Below, piece after piece: positions 54,515 to 63,280 of a DNA stretch of 64,000 nucleotides. Under the pieces are notes generated by a model. The model did not search any database and was not told where the DNA came from. It saw nothing but the letters and a program-made list of their open reading frames with translations. Every line of letters begins with the position of its first letter. The stretch's first letter is position 1. Source of the DNA: VRUE01 sp963727465 (GTDB lineage: Bacteria; Actinomycetota; Thermoleophilia; Solirubrobacterales; 70-9); the NCBI GenBank assembly GCA_963727465.1, contig CAVSGL010000019.1:62001-126000 (forward strand), written 5' to 3'. Position numbers and translations under genes: made by a program.

Positions 54515-55114
54515 ATGGAGGGGTTGAGACCGACGTTCGAGGTGCGCATCCACGGCCGTGGGGGCCAGGGCGTGGTGACGGCCGCCGAGCTGCTCTCGGT
54601 CGCCGCCTTCGACGAGGGCCGCCACGCGCAGGCCTTTCCCAGCTTCGGCTCCGAGCGCACGGGCGCGCCCGTCGTCTCCTTCTGCCGCTTCGGCGACGTG
54701 CCGATCCGCAGCCGCGAACCGATCGCCGAGCCGGACGCGCTGATCGTCCAGGACCCGACCCTGCTCCACCAGGTCGATCTCTTCAGCGGCCTGCGCCCCG
54801 ACGGATTCGTGCTGATCAACAGCAGCCACGGCATCGAGGGGCTCGGGCTGGCCGAGCTGGGCGAGCGCGTCCGCCCCGAGCGCCTGCTCACCGTGCCGGC
54901 GACCGAGCTGGCGCGCGAGCACCTCGGCCGGCCGCTGCCCAACGCCGCCCTGCTCGGCGGCTTCGCCGCGCAGACCCGGACGCTGGAGCTGAGCTCGGTG
55001 ATCGCCGCGATCCGCGAGCGCTTCCACGGCGAGGCCGGCGAGCGCAACGCCGCCGCCGCCGCGGCGTGCTTCCAGCGGGTCGCCGGCGAGCCCGCCGAGG
55101 TGGCGAGTGCTTAG
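54515..55114 (+). CDS. 2-oxoacid:ferredoxin oxidoreductase gamma subunit
   Basis: The gamma domain of a pyruvate/2-oxoacid:ferredoxin oxidoreductase, 199 residues. FEVRIHGRGGQGVVTAAELL and FPSFGSERTGAPVVSFCRF are the characteristic motifs; the protein helps bind CoA and stabilises the complex. ATG 54515 is preferred for homology; ATG 54479 overlaps the preceding stop. It starts a four-gene set (gamma, alpha, beta, and a flavin-iron-sulfur subunit), all overlapping by 1-8 bases. The enzyme decarboxylates 2-oxoacids to acyl-CoA with reduced ferredoxin. Confidence 0.92.
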   Translation: MEGLRPTFEVRIHGRGGQGVVTAAELLSVAAFDEGRHAQAFPSFGSERTGAPVVSFCRFGDVPIRSREPIAEPDALIVQDPTLLHQVDLFSGLRPDGFVLINSSHGIEGLGLAELGERVRPERLLTVPATELAREHLGRPLPNAALLGGFAAQTRTLELSSVIAAIRERFHGEAGERNAAAAAACFQRVAGEPAEVASA

Positions 55115-56360
55115 GCAGCTGGAGGGCTCCGCCGCGGTCGCCGAGACCGTCGCCCTCTGCCGCCCCGAGGTCGTCTGCGCCTACCCGATCTCGCCCCAAA
55201 CGCACATCGTCGAGGGTCTCTCCGACCTCGTCCGCGCCGGCCGGCTGGAGCATTGCGAGTACGTCACCGTGGAGTCGGAGTTCGCCGCGCTCTCGGTCTG
55301 CATCGGCGCCTCCGCGACGGGCGCCCGCGCCTACACGGCGACCGCCAGCCAGGGCCTGCTCTACATGGCCGAGGCTCTCTACAACGCCTCCGGTCTCGGC
55401 CTGCCGATCGTGATGACCGTCGCCAACCGGGCGATCGGGGCGCCGATCAACATCTGGAACGACCACTCCGACGCGATGTCGCAGCGCGACTGCGGCTGGG
55501 TGCAGCTCTACGCCGAGGACAACCAGGAGGCGGCCGACCTGCACGTGCAGGCCTTCCGCCTCGCCGAGCGGCTCTCGCTGCCGGTGATGGTCTGCATGGA
55601 CGGCTTCGTCCTCACCCACGCCCACGAGCGGGTCGACATGCCGACGGCCGAGCAGGTCGACTCCTTCCTGCCGGCGTTCGAGCCGCACCAGGTGCTCGAC
55701 CCGGCCGACCCGGTGACGATCGGGGCGATGGTCGGCCCCGAGGCGTTCGCCGAGGTCAAGTACCTCGCCCATGCCAAGCAGATGCAGGCGCTGGACGCGA
55801 TCCCCGAGATCGCGGCTGACTTCGAGACGACCTTCGGGCGCCCCTCCGGCGGCCTCGTGCGCGGCTACCGGATCGAGGACGCGGAGACGATCGTCGTCGC
55901 CCTCGGCTCGGTCCTGGGGACGATCGAGGACACGATCGACGAGCTGCGCGACGAGGGAGTGAGCATCGGCGCCCTCGCGATCAAGTCGTTCCGGCCGTTC
56001 CCGCTGGAGGAGGTGCGGGCGGCGCTGGGCGCCGCGAAGCGGGTCGTCGTGCTGGAGAAGGCGCTGGCCGTCGGCATCGGCGGAATCGTCTCCGCCAACG
56101 TGCGCATGGCGCTCTCGGGCATCGATCTGCACGGCTACACGGTGATCGCCGGGCTCGGTGGCCGGGCGATCACCAAGCGCTCGCTGCGCGAGCTGTTCGC
56201 CACGGCGATCGAAGACCGGCTCGAGCCGCTGACCTTCCTCGACCTCGACCGCGAGCGGGTCGAGGCCGAGCTGCGGCGGATGTCGGCCGGGGGCCGCAGC
56301 GGACCGCACGCCGAGAACATCCTGCGCGAAACCGGCGTCGTCGCCGCGAGGTCGCACTGA
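55107..56360 (+). CDS. 2-oxoacid:ferredoxin oxidoreductase alpha subunit
   Basis: The 417-residue alpha subunit (GTG start). ALCRPEVVCAYPISPQTHIVE and YVTVESEFAALSVCIGAS at the N-terminus, TATASQGLLYMAEALYNA and the NIWNDHSDAMSQRDCGWVQL loop are standard for PorA-type proteins. The C-terminal domain (VALGSVLGTIEDTIDELR, IKSFRPFPLEEVR) completes the fold. It forms the active-site interface with the TPP-binding beta subunit. It overlaps the gamma gene by 8 bases and the beta gene by one. Confidence 0.93.
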   Translation: MLRQLEGSAAVAETVALCRPEVVCAYPISPQTHIVEGLSDLVRAGRLEHCEYVTVESEFAALSVCIGASATGARAYTATASQGLLYMAEALYNASGLGLPIVMTVANRAIGAPINIWNDHSDAMSQRDCGWVQLYAEDNQEAADLHVQAFRLAERLSLPVMVCMDGFVLTHAHERVDMPTAEQVDSFLPAFEPHQVLDPADPVTIGAMVGPEAFAEVKYLAHAKQMQALDAIPEIAADFETTFGRPSGGLVRGYRIEDAETIVVALGSVLGTIEDTIDELRDEGVSIGALAIKSFRPFPLEEVRAALGAAKRVVVLEKALAVGIGGIVSANVRMALSGIDLHGYTVIAGLGGRAITKRSLRELFATAIEDRLEPLTFLDLDRERVEAELRRMSAGGRSGPHAENILRETGVVAARSH

Positions 56361-57367
56361 TGGCCGGCGCGGACGGGCAGCGGGTGCGCTTCTACCAGGT
56401 CGGCAGCTTCGCCGCCGGCAACCGGCTGGTCGACCCCGAGCAGCGCACGGTGCAGGCGCGCATGGACCGCTCCAACACGCTCACCTCCGGTCACCGCGCC
56501 TGCCAGGGCTGCGGCGAGGCGCTCGGCGCCCGCTACGCGCTCGACGCGGCGATGCGGGCGACCGAGGGGAAGCTGATCGCGGCCAACGCGACCGGCTGCC
56601 TCGAGGTCTTCTCGACCCCGTTCCCCGAGTCCTCCTGGCAGCTGCCCTGGATCCACTCGCTGTTCGGCAACGCGCCGGCGGTCGCCAGCGGCGTCGCCGC
56701 GGCGCTGCGGGCGAAGGGGCGCGAGGACGTGCGGGTGATCGGCCAGGGCGGCGACGGCGGCACCGTCGACATCGGCTTCGGCTGCCTCTCCGGCATGTTC
56801 GAGCGGGGCGACGACGTGCTCTACATCTGCTACGACAACGAGGCCTACATGAACACCGGCGTGCAGCGCTCCGGCGCGACCCCACCGGCTGCCCGCACCG
56901 CCAACACCAAGCCGATCGGCCGCGAGCACCCCGGCAACGAGTTCGGCCAGGGCAAGGACATGCCGCGGATCGCGATGGCGCACGGGATCCCCTACGTGGC
57001 GACGGCGACGGTCGCCGACCTGCACGACCTCGAGCGCAAGGTCGAGCGCGCGATCGAGCTGCGCGGCGCCCGCTACATCCACGTCTTCGTCCCCTGTCCG
57101 CTCGGCTGGGGCTCCGACTCGGCCGACACGATCAAGCTCGCCCGGCTGGTCGTCGCCAGCGGCCTCTTCCCGGTCTTCGAGGCCGAGCGCGGCGAGGTGA
57201 CCGCGGTCTCGCCGATTCGCCGCCGGGTGCCGGTCGAGGAGTATCTGCGCCCGCAGCGCCGCTACGCCCACCTGTTCGGCGACCCGCCCCGCACCGACAT
57301 CATCGAGCGCCTCCAGGAGCAGGCCGACGCCAACATCGACCGCTACGGACTGCTGCCCGATGGATAA
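56360..57367 (+). CDS. 2-oxoacid:ferredoxin oxidoreductase beta subunit (TPP-binding)
   Basis: The 335-residue catalytic beta subunit. The GHRACQGCGEALGARYALDA cysteine motif, ANATGCLEVF, the TPP/Mg motif GQGGDGGTVDIGFGCLSGMF ... YDNEAYMNTG and FVPCPLGWG are all typical of PorB. Binds thiamine diphosphate and a [4Fe-4S] cluster. The gene overlaps the alpha gene at 56360 and the next subunit by 8 bases. Obligate aerobes can use such oxygen-tolerant enzymes; which 2-oxoacid is preferred cannot be read here. Confidence 0.93.
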   Translation: MAGADGQRVRFYQVGSFAAGNRLVDPEQRTVQARMDRSNTLTSGHRACQGCGEALGARYALDAAMRATEGKLIAANATGCLEVFSTPFPESSWQLPWIHSLFGNAPAVASGVAAALRAKGREDVRVIGQGGDGGTVDIGFGCLSGMFERGDDVLYICYDNEAYMNTGVQRSGATPPAARTANTKPIGREHPGNEFGQGKDMPRIAMAHGIPYVATATVADLHDLERKVERAIELRGARYIHVFVPCPLGWGSDSADTIKLARLVVASGLFPVFEAERGEVTAVSPIRRRVPVEEYLRPQRRYAHLFGDPPRTDIIERLQEQADANIDRYGLLPDG

Positions 57368-58994
57368 GCCATACGCGATCACGCTCGACGTCGGCTCCAG
57401 CCTCGCCAACAAGACCGGAAGCTGGCGTACCGAGCGCGCCGTCTACGTCGACCGCCTGCCGCCCTGCAACGACGCCTGCCCGGCGGGGGAGAACATCCAG
57501 GCCTGGCTGTACGAGGCCGAGGAGGGGGACGGCGGCTACGAGCGCGCCTGGCGCAAGCTGGTCGAGGAGAACCCGCTGCCGGCGATCATGGGCCGCGTCT
57601 GCTACCACCCCTGCGAGACCGCCTGCAACCGCGCCCAGCTCGACGAGGCGGTGGGAATCCACTCGGTCGAGCGCTTCCTCGGCGACGAGGCGATCCGCCG
57701 CGGCTGGCGGATCGAGCTCGACGCCGAGCCGAGCGGCAAGCGGGTGCTGGTGATCGGCGCCGGCCCCTCGGGGCTCTCCGCCGCCTACCACCTGACCCGG
57801 CTCGGTCACGCGGTGACGATCTACGAGGCCGGCTCGCTGCCCGGCGGGATGATGCGCTTCGGCATCCCCCAGTACCGGCTGCCGCGCGACGTGCTCGAAG
57901 CGGAGGTGCAGCGCATCCTCGACCTCGGCGTCGAGCTGAAGCTGAACACGAAGGTCGAGAACGCGCTGGAGGCGATGCGCGAGGGCGGCTTCGACGCGGC
58001 CTTCCTCGCCGTCGGCGCCCACATCGGCCGGCGCGCCTACGTGCCCGCCGGCGAGGCCGACCGGATCGTCGACGCGGTCGAGCTGCTCGAGAGCATGGAG
58101 GGCGAGGAGCGTCCCCAGCTCGGCCGCCGGGTGGCGATCTACGGCGGCGGCGACACGGCGATGGACGCCGCCCGCACGGCCAAGCGGCTCGGCGCCAGCG
58201 ACGCGGTCGTCGTCTACCGGCGCACGCGCGAGCGCATGCCGGCGCACGACTTCGAGGTCGAGGAGGCGGCGGAGGAGGGGATCGAGATGCGCTGGCTCTC
58301 GACCGTCAAGCACTTCGAGGGCGGCAGGCTGGCGCTGGAGCGGATGGAGCTCGACGAGACCGGCTTCCCGCAGCCGACCGGCGAGGTCGAGGAGCTGGAG
58401 GCGGACTCGCTGGTCCTGGCCCTGGGCCAGGAAGCCGACCTCTCGCTGCTCGAGGGCGTGCCCGGGATCGAGGTCTCCGACGGCGTCGTCCAGGTCGGGC
58501 CGAACATGATGACCGGCTGCGACGGGATCTTCGCCGGCGGCGACATGGTCCCGGCCGAGCGCACGGTCACGGTCGGCGTCGGCCACGGCAAGAAGGCGGC
58601 GCGCCACATCGACCGCTGGCTGCGCGGCGAGGCCTACGACCCCGGGCCGCGCCACGAGCTCGCCACCTTCGAGGGGCTCAACACCTGGTACTACTCGGAC
58701 GCGCCGCGCACCGTGCAGCCCGAGCTCGAGGCGGCGCGCCGGGCATCGAACTTCGACGAGGTGGTCGCCGGGCTGGACGAGCAGAGCGCCGTCTTCGAGG
58801 CCCGCCGCTGCCTCTCCTGCGGCAACTGCTTCTCCTGCGACAACTGCTACGGCGTCTGCCCGGACAACGCCGTGATCAAGCTCGGCGAGCCCGGCGAGCG
58901 CTACGAGATCGACCTCGACTTCTGCAAGGGCTGCGGCCTCTGCGCCGCGGAGTGCCCGTGTGGGGCGATAGAGATGGTTCCGGAGCAGATCTAG
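57360..58994 (+). CDS. FAD/NAD(P)-binding iron-sulfur subunit with C-terminal ferredoxin
   Basis: A 544-residue protein combining a glutamate-synthase-small-subunit-like flavoprotein with a 2[4Fe-4S] ferredoxin. N-terminal Cys pairs PCNDACPAGENI and GRVCYHPCETACNRAQ bind clusters. VLVIGAGPSGLSAAYHLTRL and VAIYGGGDTAMDAARTAKRL are the FAD and NAD(P) motifs. The C-terminus has CLSCGNCFSCDNCYGVCP and CKGCGLCAAECPCGAIEM. In PorABD-type operons this subunit exchanges electrons between the oxidoreductase ferredoxin site and NAD(P)H. It overlaps the beta gene by 8 bases. Confidence 0.92.
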   Translation: MDKPYAITLDVGSSLANKTGSWRTERAVYVDRLPPCNDACPAGENIQAWLYEAEEGDGGYERAWRKLVEENPLPAIMGRVCYHPCETACNRAQLDEAVGIHSVERFLGDEAIRRGWRIELDAEPSGKRVLVIGAGPSGLSAAYHLTRLGHAVTIYEAGSLPGGMMRFGIPQYRLPRDVLEAEVQRILDLGVELKLNTKVENALEAMREGGFDAAFLAVGAHIGRRAYVPAGEADRIVDAVELLESMEGEERPQLGRRVAIYGGGDTAMDAARTAKRLGASDAVVVYRRTRERMPAHDFEVEEAAEEGIEMRWLSTVKHFEGGRLALERMELDETGFPQPTGEVEELEADSLVLALGQEADLSLLEGVPGIEVSDGVVQVGPNMMTGCDGIFAGGDMVPAERTVTVGVGHGKKAARHIDRWLRGEAYDPGPRHELATFEGLNTWYYSDAPRTVQPELEAARRASNFDEVVAGLDEQSAVFEARRCLSCGNCFSCDNCYGVCPDNAVIKLGEPGERYEIDLDFCKGCGLCAAECPCGAIEMVPEQI

Positions 58995-59051
58995 CGATCT
59001 GAATGGTTTGAGTATAGGCTCGCGGTCGCAAGGCGACCCGGAGGTGGCGAG

Positions 59052-60551
59052 ATGGACGCGGCTGCGAACCTGGAGAAGATCGAGCACATCGTCGTGCTGA
59101 TGCTCGAGAACCGTTCGTTCGACCACATGCTCGGGTATCTGTCGTTGCCGGCCGAGTCCGGCGGCGCCGGGCGGACCGACGTCGACGGGCTGCGCGGGCC
59201 CGCGACCGACCACAACGAGTTCGAAGGCGTGAAATACCCGATCGCGCCCTTCGACGACGCGGAGAGCCTCAACGAGGCGCAGGACCCGTGCCACTCGGGC
59301 CCCTGTGTGGCCGAACAGATCGAAGACGACATGGGCGGCTTCGCCGCCAACTACGCGACCACGCGCGAGTCCGGGCCGTTGCCGACCTCGCCGGGCGACC
59401 CGCTGCGCTACCAGACCGCCGGCAACGTGCCCGTCTACGACTTCCTCTCGCGCAACTTCGCGATCTGCGACCGCTGGTTCTGCTCGGTGCCCGGCGCGAC
59501 CTTCCCCAACCGGATCGCCTCGCTGGCGGGTGAGGCCAGGGAAGCGAGCAACCGCAAGGTCCCGCTCTACTCGGCTCGCTCCTTCGTGCGCAAGCTGCCC
59601 GCCGACGTGAGCTGGCGCTGGTACTCCTCCGATCCGGGAACGCTGCGCATGGTCGACAGGCGCTACCGGGTCGGCTGGGTCGACAACTTCGCCCACGTCG
59701 AAGCGCCGACGGTGATCCAGCCCCGCACCCTGTACGGGGACATCCGCAACGGCGAGCTGCCCAACGTCGCCTGGATCGACCCGAACTTCGTCGAACTGGG
59801 TGGGTTCAGCGGCGCCGACGACGACCATCCGCCGACCGACGCGATGGCGGCGCAGAGCTTCGTGCTGAAGATCTACAACATGCTGCGCTCGAAGCGGGCG
59901 CTGTGGCGGAAGACGATGTTCGTGATCGTCTATGACGAGCACGGCGGCTTCTACGACCACCGCAGCCCGGAAGACGAAGAACTGCCGGCGGAGTTCAAGC
60001 GGCGGGCCGAGTTCGGCGTGTTCGGTCCGCGGGTGCCGGCGATCGTCGTCTCCCCGTTCGCCGAGCCGGGCGCCGCCTACGGCTCGGCCCAGGGCAGCCC
60101 GGTCGAGCTGGTCTTCGATCACACCTCGCTGATCAAGACGATCCTGCTGCGCTTCGCGGGTGGGGACTTCAGCGGCATGCCGGCGCGGGTGGCCTCCGCC
60201 GCGCACCTCGGTCACCTGCTCACGCGGGACGAGCCGCGCGAGGGGCCGGCGGTGCCGGAGAGCACGATCGGGGAGGTCACCGACTGGTGGGGCCACGAGA
60301 TCGGCGAGCGCCTGGTCGATCCGCTGGCGAAGGTCCCGGCCGTGCTCGAGCTACAGGACGAAGACGCGCTCGAGACCGAGCGCACGGCCGAGTTCCTCTG
60401 GGAAGCGATCGGGTGGATCGTCGACCACGTTCCCTTCCTGCACCGCAAGCCGAAGATCGCGATCTCGCGCCAGGCGAACGAGCTCGAACAGGGAGTCGCC
60501 GACGCGGCAACCGCGATCAGAAAGAAGGGCCTGCCCCTGGGGCAGCCGTAG
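59052..60551 (+). CDS. Phosphoesterase of the phospholipase C / acid phosphatase family
   Basis: A 499-residue hydrolase of the alkaline-phosphatase superfamily phosphoesterase group (bacterial phospholipase C-like). VVLMLENRSFDHMLGYLSLP at the N-terminus carries the metal-binding Glu-Asn and nucleophile region, SVPGATFPNRIASLAGE follows, and FVIVYDEHGGFYDHRSPEDE and RVPAIVVSPFAEPG supply further metal ligands. No signal peptide is seen, unlike secreted PLCs, so it may be cytoplasmic or Tat-independent. Substrates may be phospholipids or other phosphodiesters; release of phosphate would fit the local theme. Confidence 0.87.
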   Translation: MDAAANLEKIEHIVVLMLENRSFDHMLGYLSLPAESGGAGRTDVDGLRGPATDHNEFEGVKYPIAPFDDAESLNEAQDPCHSGPCVAEQIEDDMGGFAANYATTRESGPLPTSPGDPLRYQTAGNVPVYDFLSRNFAICDRWFCSVPGATFPNRIASLAGEAREASNRKVPLYSARSFVRKLPADVSWRWYSSDPGTLRMVDRRYRVGWVDNFAHVEAPTVIQPRTLYGDIRNGELPNVAWIDPNFVELGGFSGADDDHPPTDAMAAQSFVLKIYNMLRSKRALWRKTMFVIVYDEHGGFYDHRSPEDEELPAEFKRRAEFGVFGPRVPAIVVSPFAEPGAAYGSAQGSPVELVFDHTSLIKTILLRFAGGDFSGMPARVASAAHLGHLLTRDEPREGPAVPESTIGEVTDWWGHEIGERLVDPLAKVPAVLELQDEDALETERTAEFLWEAIGWIVDHVPFLHRKPKIAISRQANELEQGVADAATAIRKKGLPLGQP

Positions 60552-60588
60552 CGCCGTATCGCTTCTGCGCGACTTGCGTCGCTGAAGA

Positions 60589-60637
60589 TTTGGATTGAGC
60601 GCGCCACGCGTGCGTCGGGGCCAGGCAGGGTCGCGGC
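60589..60637 (+). promoter_or_regulatory. Shared leader/promoter region of TadG-like fusion gene, copy 2
   Basis: Matches 53108-53156 without gaps up to the start codon (gattga, cacgcg.gcgtc, ggcc.gg, gggtcgcggc before ATG). The two loci, 7.5 kb apart, both begin with Tad-type membrane proteins, so co-regulation is likely. Confidence 0.5.
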
Positions 60638-61981
60638 ATGGACCGCAGGCGGGTCGACGGCGAGGATGAGCGCGGGCAGGCGTTGCTGCTGGCGATCGGC
60701 GCCGCCGGGGTCCTGCTCCTTGCCGCCCTGGCCCTGGTCGCGATCGCGGCGGCGGTGACCGGGAAGGGGCGGGTGCAACGAGCCGCGGACCTCGCGGCGA
60801 TCTCGGCCGCCCGGTCGATGCGCGACGACCTGCCGCGCCTGCTGGCGCCGCCGACGCTGCCCAACGGGCTGCCGAATCCGGCGCACCTGGAGAAGGCGGC
60901 CTATCTCGCGCGGGCGCGGGCGGCCGCGCGCGACGTGGCGCTTGGCAATGAGGTCTCGCCCGAGCGATTGCGGCTCTCGTTTCCGGACGCCGCGTCGTTC
61001 GCGCCGCTGCGGGCGAAGGCGGCGGTGATCGCCGACGTGGTCGGCGATCGAGCCGAGAGCTCGGCGGTTGCCGAAGCGGCGGCGCCCGCCGGCGGGACCG
61101 GCGCGGCGCCCGCAACGGCCAGCGGCGGCGGCTACGGCGGCCCGCTCGTCTACCGCGACGGCGAGGGCATGAGGCCGGACGTCGCCGCGGCCTTCGATCG
61201 CATGGCGGACGCCGCGAGGCGGACGGGCGTGACGCTGACGGTCAGTTCCGGCTTTCGCTCCGACGCCGAGCAGGCGGCGCTGTTCGCCGCCCATCCCGAT
61301 CCGCAGTGGGTGGCGCCGCCCGGCCACTCGCTGCACCGCTGCGCGACCGAGCTCGACCTCGGGCCCGAATCGGCGTACGGCTGGCTGGCGGCGCACGCCG
61401 CGCGCTTCGGCTTCGAGCAGCGCTACGACTGGGAGGCGTGGCACTACGGATTCGTGGCGGGTCCGGCGCCGTGCTCGGCGGCAGGTGAGGTGGGCGGAGT
61501 CGGGACCGGGGGAGGGGGAGACGGCTCGCTGGCGGGATCTGGCGGCCTGCCGTCCTTCGTCCCGGCACGCTTCCGGGCGCCGCTGCGGCGCGCCGCCGCC
61601 CATTGGAACGTGTCGGCGGCGCTGCTCGCGGCTCAGCTGATGGCCGAGTCGAACTTCAACCCCTTCGCCGTATCGCCTGCCGGCGCCCAGGGCATCGCCC
61701 AGTTCATCCCCTCGACCGCGGCCTCCTACGGCCTCAGGGACCCCTTCGACCCGGTCGAAGCGATGAATGCCCAGGCGCACCTGATGGCCGATCTGATCCG
61801 CGGCCTCGGCTCGCCCCAGCTCGCCCTGGCCGCCTACAACGCCGGTCCCGCCCCGGTCGAAGCCTGCCACTGCGTCCCGGCGTATCCGGAGACGCAGGCC
61901 TACGTCACCAGGATCCTCGCCCTGCTCGGCGGCGCCGGGGCGCTCGCCATCCCGAGCTTCGAAGTGAGGCTGGTGGCGTAA
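60638..61981 (+). CDS. TadG-like, M15 peptidase and lytic transglycosylase fusion
   Basis: A 447-residue tripartite protein. Residues 1-60 resemble a TadE/TadG pilus-type start (DERGQALLLAIGAAGVLLLA, one helix, then RVQRAADLAAISAARSM). Residues about 165-280 are a VanY/M15 zinc carboxypeptidase: SSGFRSDAEQ (203), PGHSLHRCATELDLG with metal ligands, and WEAWHYGF with the catalytic His. Residues about 310-440 are an SLT-type lytic transglycosylase with LMAESNFNPFAVSPAGAQGI (catalytic Glu337) and ALAAYNAGPAPV. All three act outside the membrane, so it may open peptidoglycan for pilus assembly. I know of no close described example. Confidence 0.82.
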   Translation: MDRRRVDGEDERGQALLLAIGAAGVLLLAALALVAIAAAVTGKGRVQRAADLAAISAARSMRDDLPRLLAPPTLPNGLPNPAHLEKAAYLARARAAARDVALGNEVSPERLRLSFPDAASFAPLRAKAAVIADVVGDRAESSAVAEAAAPAGGTGAAPATASGGGYGGPLVYRDGEGMRPDVAAAFDRMADAARRTGVTLTVSSGFRSDAEQAALFAAHPDPQWVAPPGHSLHRCATELDLGPESAYGWLAAHAARFGFEQRYDWEAWHYGFVAGPAPCSAAGEVGGVGTGGGGDGSLAGSGGLPSFVPARFRAPLRRAAAHWNVSAALLAAQLMAESNFNPFAVSPAGAQGIAQFIPSTAASYGLRDPFDPVEAMNAQAHLMADLIRGLGSPQLALAAYNAGPAPVEACHCVPAYPETQAYVTRILALLGGAGALAIPSFEVRLVA

Positions 61982-62032
61982 TGGGAGTGTCGAGGTCTCA
62001 CCGCGTCTCACGCGTGATACACTCGCGCGACG

Positions 62033-62266
62033 ATGAGCCGAGTGACCATCCGCGAGCTTCGCAACCAGGGCGGCGAGATCGTCGATCGCGCCGCGCGCGG
62101 CGAGCGGATCACGGTCACCCGGTCCGGCCACCCGGTGGCCGAGCTGCGGCCGCTGCGCCCGGCGCTCTCCGCCGAAGCGCTGGTGCGCCGGTGGAGGGCC
62201 CTGCCGAAGGTCGATCCGGCCGGCCTGCGGGAGGATCTCGACCGCCTGCTCGACTCGAGCTTGTGA
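62033..62266 (+). CDS. Phd/YefM-family antitoxin
   Basis: A 77-residue antitoxin: MSRVTIRELRNQGGEIVDRA and ERITVTRSGHPVAELRPL are the DNA-binding Phd/YefM core; the acidic C-terminal helix (VDPAGLREDLDRLLDSSL) would bind the toxin. Its stop overlaps the GTG of the following PIN toxin gene (GTGA), as is usual. Likely autoregulates the pair. Confidence 0.88.
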   Translation: MSRVTIRELRNQGGEIVDRAARGERITVTRSGHPVAELRPLRPALSAEALVRRWRALPKVDPAGLREDLDRLLDSSL

Positions 62267-62688
62267 GCGGAGGGGCGCCACCGCCGAGCCGCGGCCTGCT
62301 CGATACGTCGACGGTGATCCTCCTGGGGCGCCTGCCCGACGCCTCGGCGCTGCCCGACGAGCCGCTGATCGCCGCGGTCACCCTGGCCGAGTTGGCGGTC
62401 GGGCCGCTGGTCGCTGCCGACGAGGACGAGCGGGCGAGGCGGCAGGCCCATCTCCAGCAGGCCGAGGCGGACTTCGAACCGCTGCCGTTCGACGATGCCG
62501 CCGCGAGAGCGTTCGGCGGCGTTGCCGCCTCGCTGCGCCGCGCCGGCCGCAAGACCGCGGCGCGCACCTACGACGCGATGATCGCCGCCACGGCGATCGC
62601 CAACGGCCTTCCTCTCTACAGCTGCAACCCCGACGATTTCGAGGGCATCGAGGGTCTTGAGGTCGTCTCGGTGGCTATCGATGTCTGA
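62263..62688 (+). CDS. VapC-like PIN-domain ribonuclease toxin
   Basis: A 141-residue PIN-domain nuclease (GTG start). The acidic metal-binding residues are seen in GLLDTSTVILLGRL, TLAELAVGPL, TYDAMIAATAIANGLPLYSCNPDDFEGIEGL. VapC toxins cleave tRNA or rRNA. The N-terminal ~10 residues (VSGGAPPPSRG) are extra. Controlled by the overlapping antitoxin gene. Confidence 0.88.
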   Translation: MSGGAPPPSRGLLDTSTVILLGRLPDASALPDEPLIAAVTLAELAVGPLVAADEDERARRQAHLQQAEADFEPLPFDDAAARAFGGVAASLRRAGRKTAARTYDAMIAATAIANGLPLYSCNPDDFEGIEGLEVVSVAIDV

Positions 62689-62791
62689 GGCTGAGGGCGC
62701 ATGGAGCCGGGGTGAGGTCGAGGCGTGGGAACGGGCCCGCGACGACGCCTGGGTGCGGTCAGGACTGCATTCTTCATCTAGACTCCGGCCC

Positions 62792-63265
62792 ATGGCAACC
62801 GTCGAGGTACAGGGCGTCGAGGGCATGCAGGCGCTGCTCGGCCAGGAGATCGGCCCGAGCGGGTGGCGCACCGTCACGCAGGAGGACATCGACACCTTCG
62901 CGGGGCTCTCCGGCGACCACCAGTGGATCCACGTCGACGTCGAGAGGGCGAGGAGCGAGAGCCCGTTCGGGACGACGATCGCGCACGGCAACCTGACGCT
63001 CTCGCTCGTCGACGGCTTCCGCGACGAGCTGATCTCCTCGACCGGCTTCGCCCTCGGAATCAACTACGGCTGGAACAAGGTCCGCTTTCCGGCCCCGGTG
63101 CCCGTCGACTCCAAGGTGCGCGCCAAGGCCGAGGTCGTCTCGGTCGACGAGAAGGGCGGCGGCTGGTGGGAGGTAATCACCCGCTTCACGCTCGAAGTCG
63201 AGGGCAGCGAGAAGCCCTGCTTCGTCGGCGACTCGGTAACCCGAGTGATGGCGCCGGCGGGCTGA
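62792..63265 (+). CDS. MaoC-family (R)-specific enoyl-acyl hydratase
   Basis: A 157-residue hot-dog fold hydratase: QALLGQEIGPSGWRTVTQED, then the catalytic hydratase motif FAGLSGDHQWIHVDVERARS (Asp-His), SPFGTTIAHGNLTLSLVDGF and YGWNKVRFPAPVPVDSKVRA. Such MaoC-like proteins hydrate (R)-enoyl-CoA or enoyl-ACP substrates in fatty-acid or polyketide metabolism. Start 62792 is the usual family start; an upstream in-frame ATG at 62681 would add 37 atypical residues and overlap vapC. It lies between two toxin-antitoxin modules with no clear link to them. Confidence 0.9.
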   Translation: MATVEVQGVEGMQALLGQEIGPSGWRTVTQEDIDTFAGLSGDHQWIHVDVERARSESPFGTTIAHGNLTLSLVDGFRDELISSTGFALGINYGWNKVRFPAPVPVDSKVRAKAEVVSVDEKGGGWWEVITRFTLEVEGSEKPCFVGDSVTRVMAPAG

Positions 63266-63280
63266 CCACGCGCTCGAGTC

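Noticed and set aside
62681..62791. N-terminal extension of the MaoC protein from ATG 62681
   Set aside because: The 37 extra residues are atypical, overlap vapC, and the family start fits 62792.
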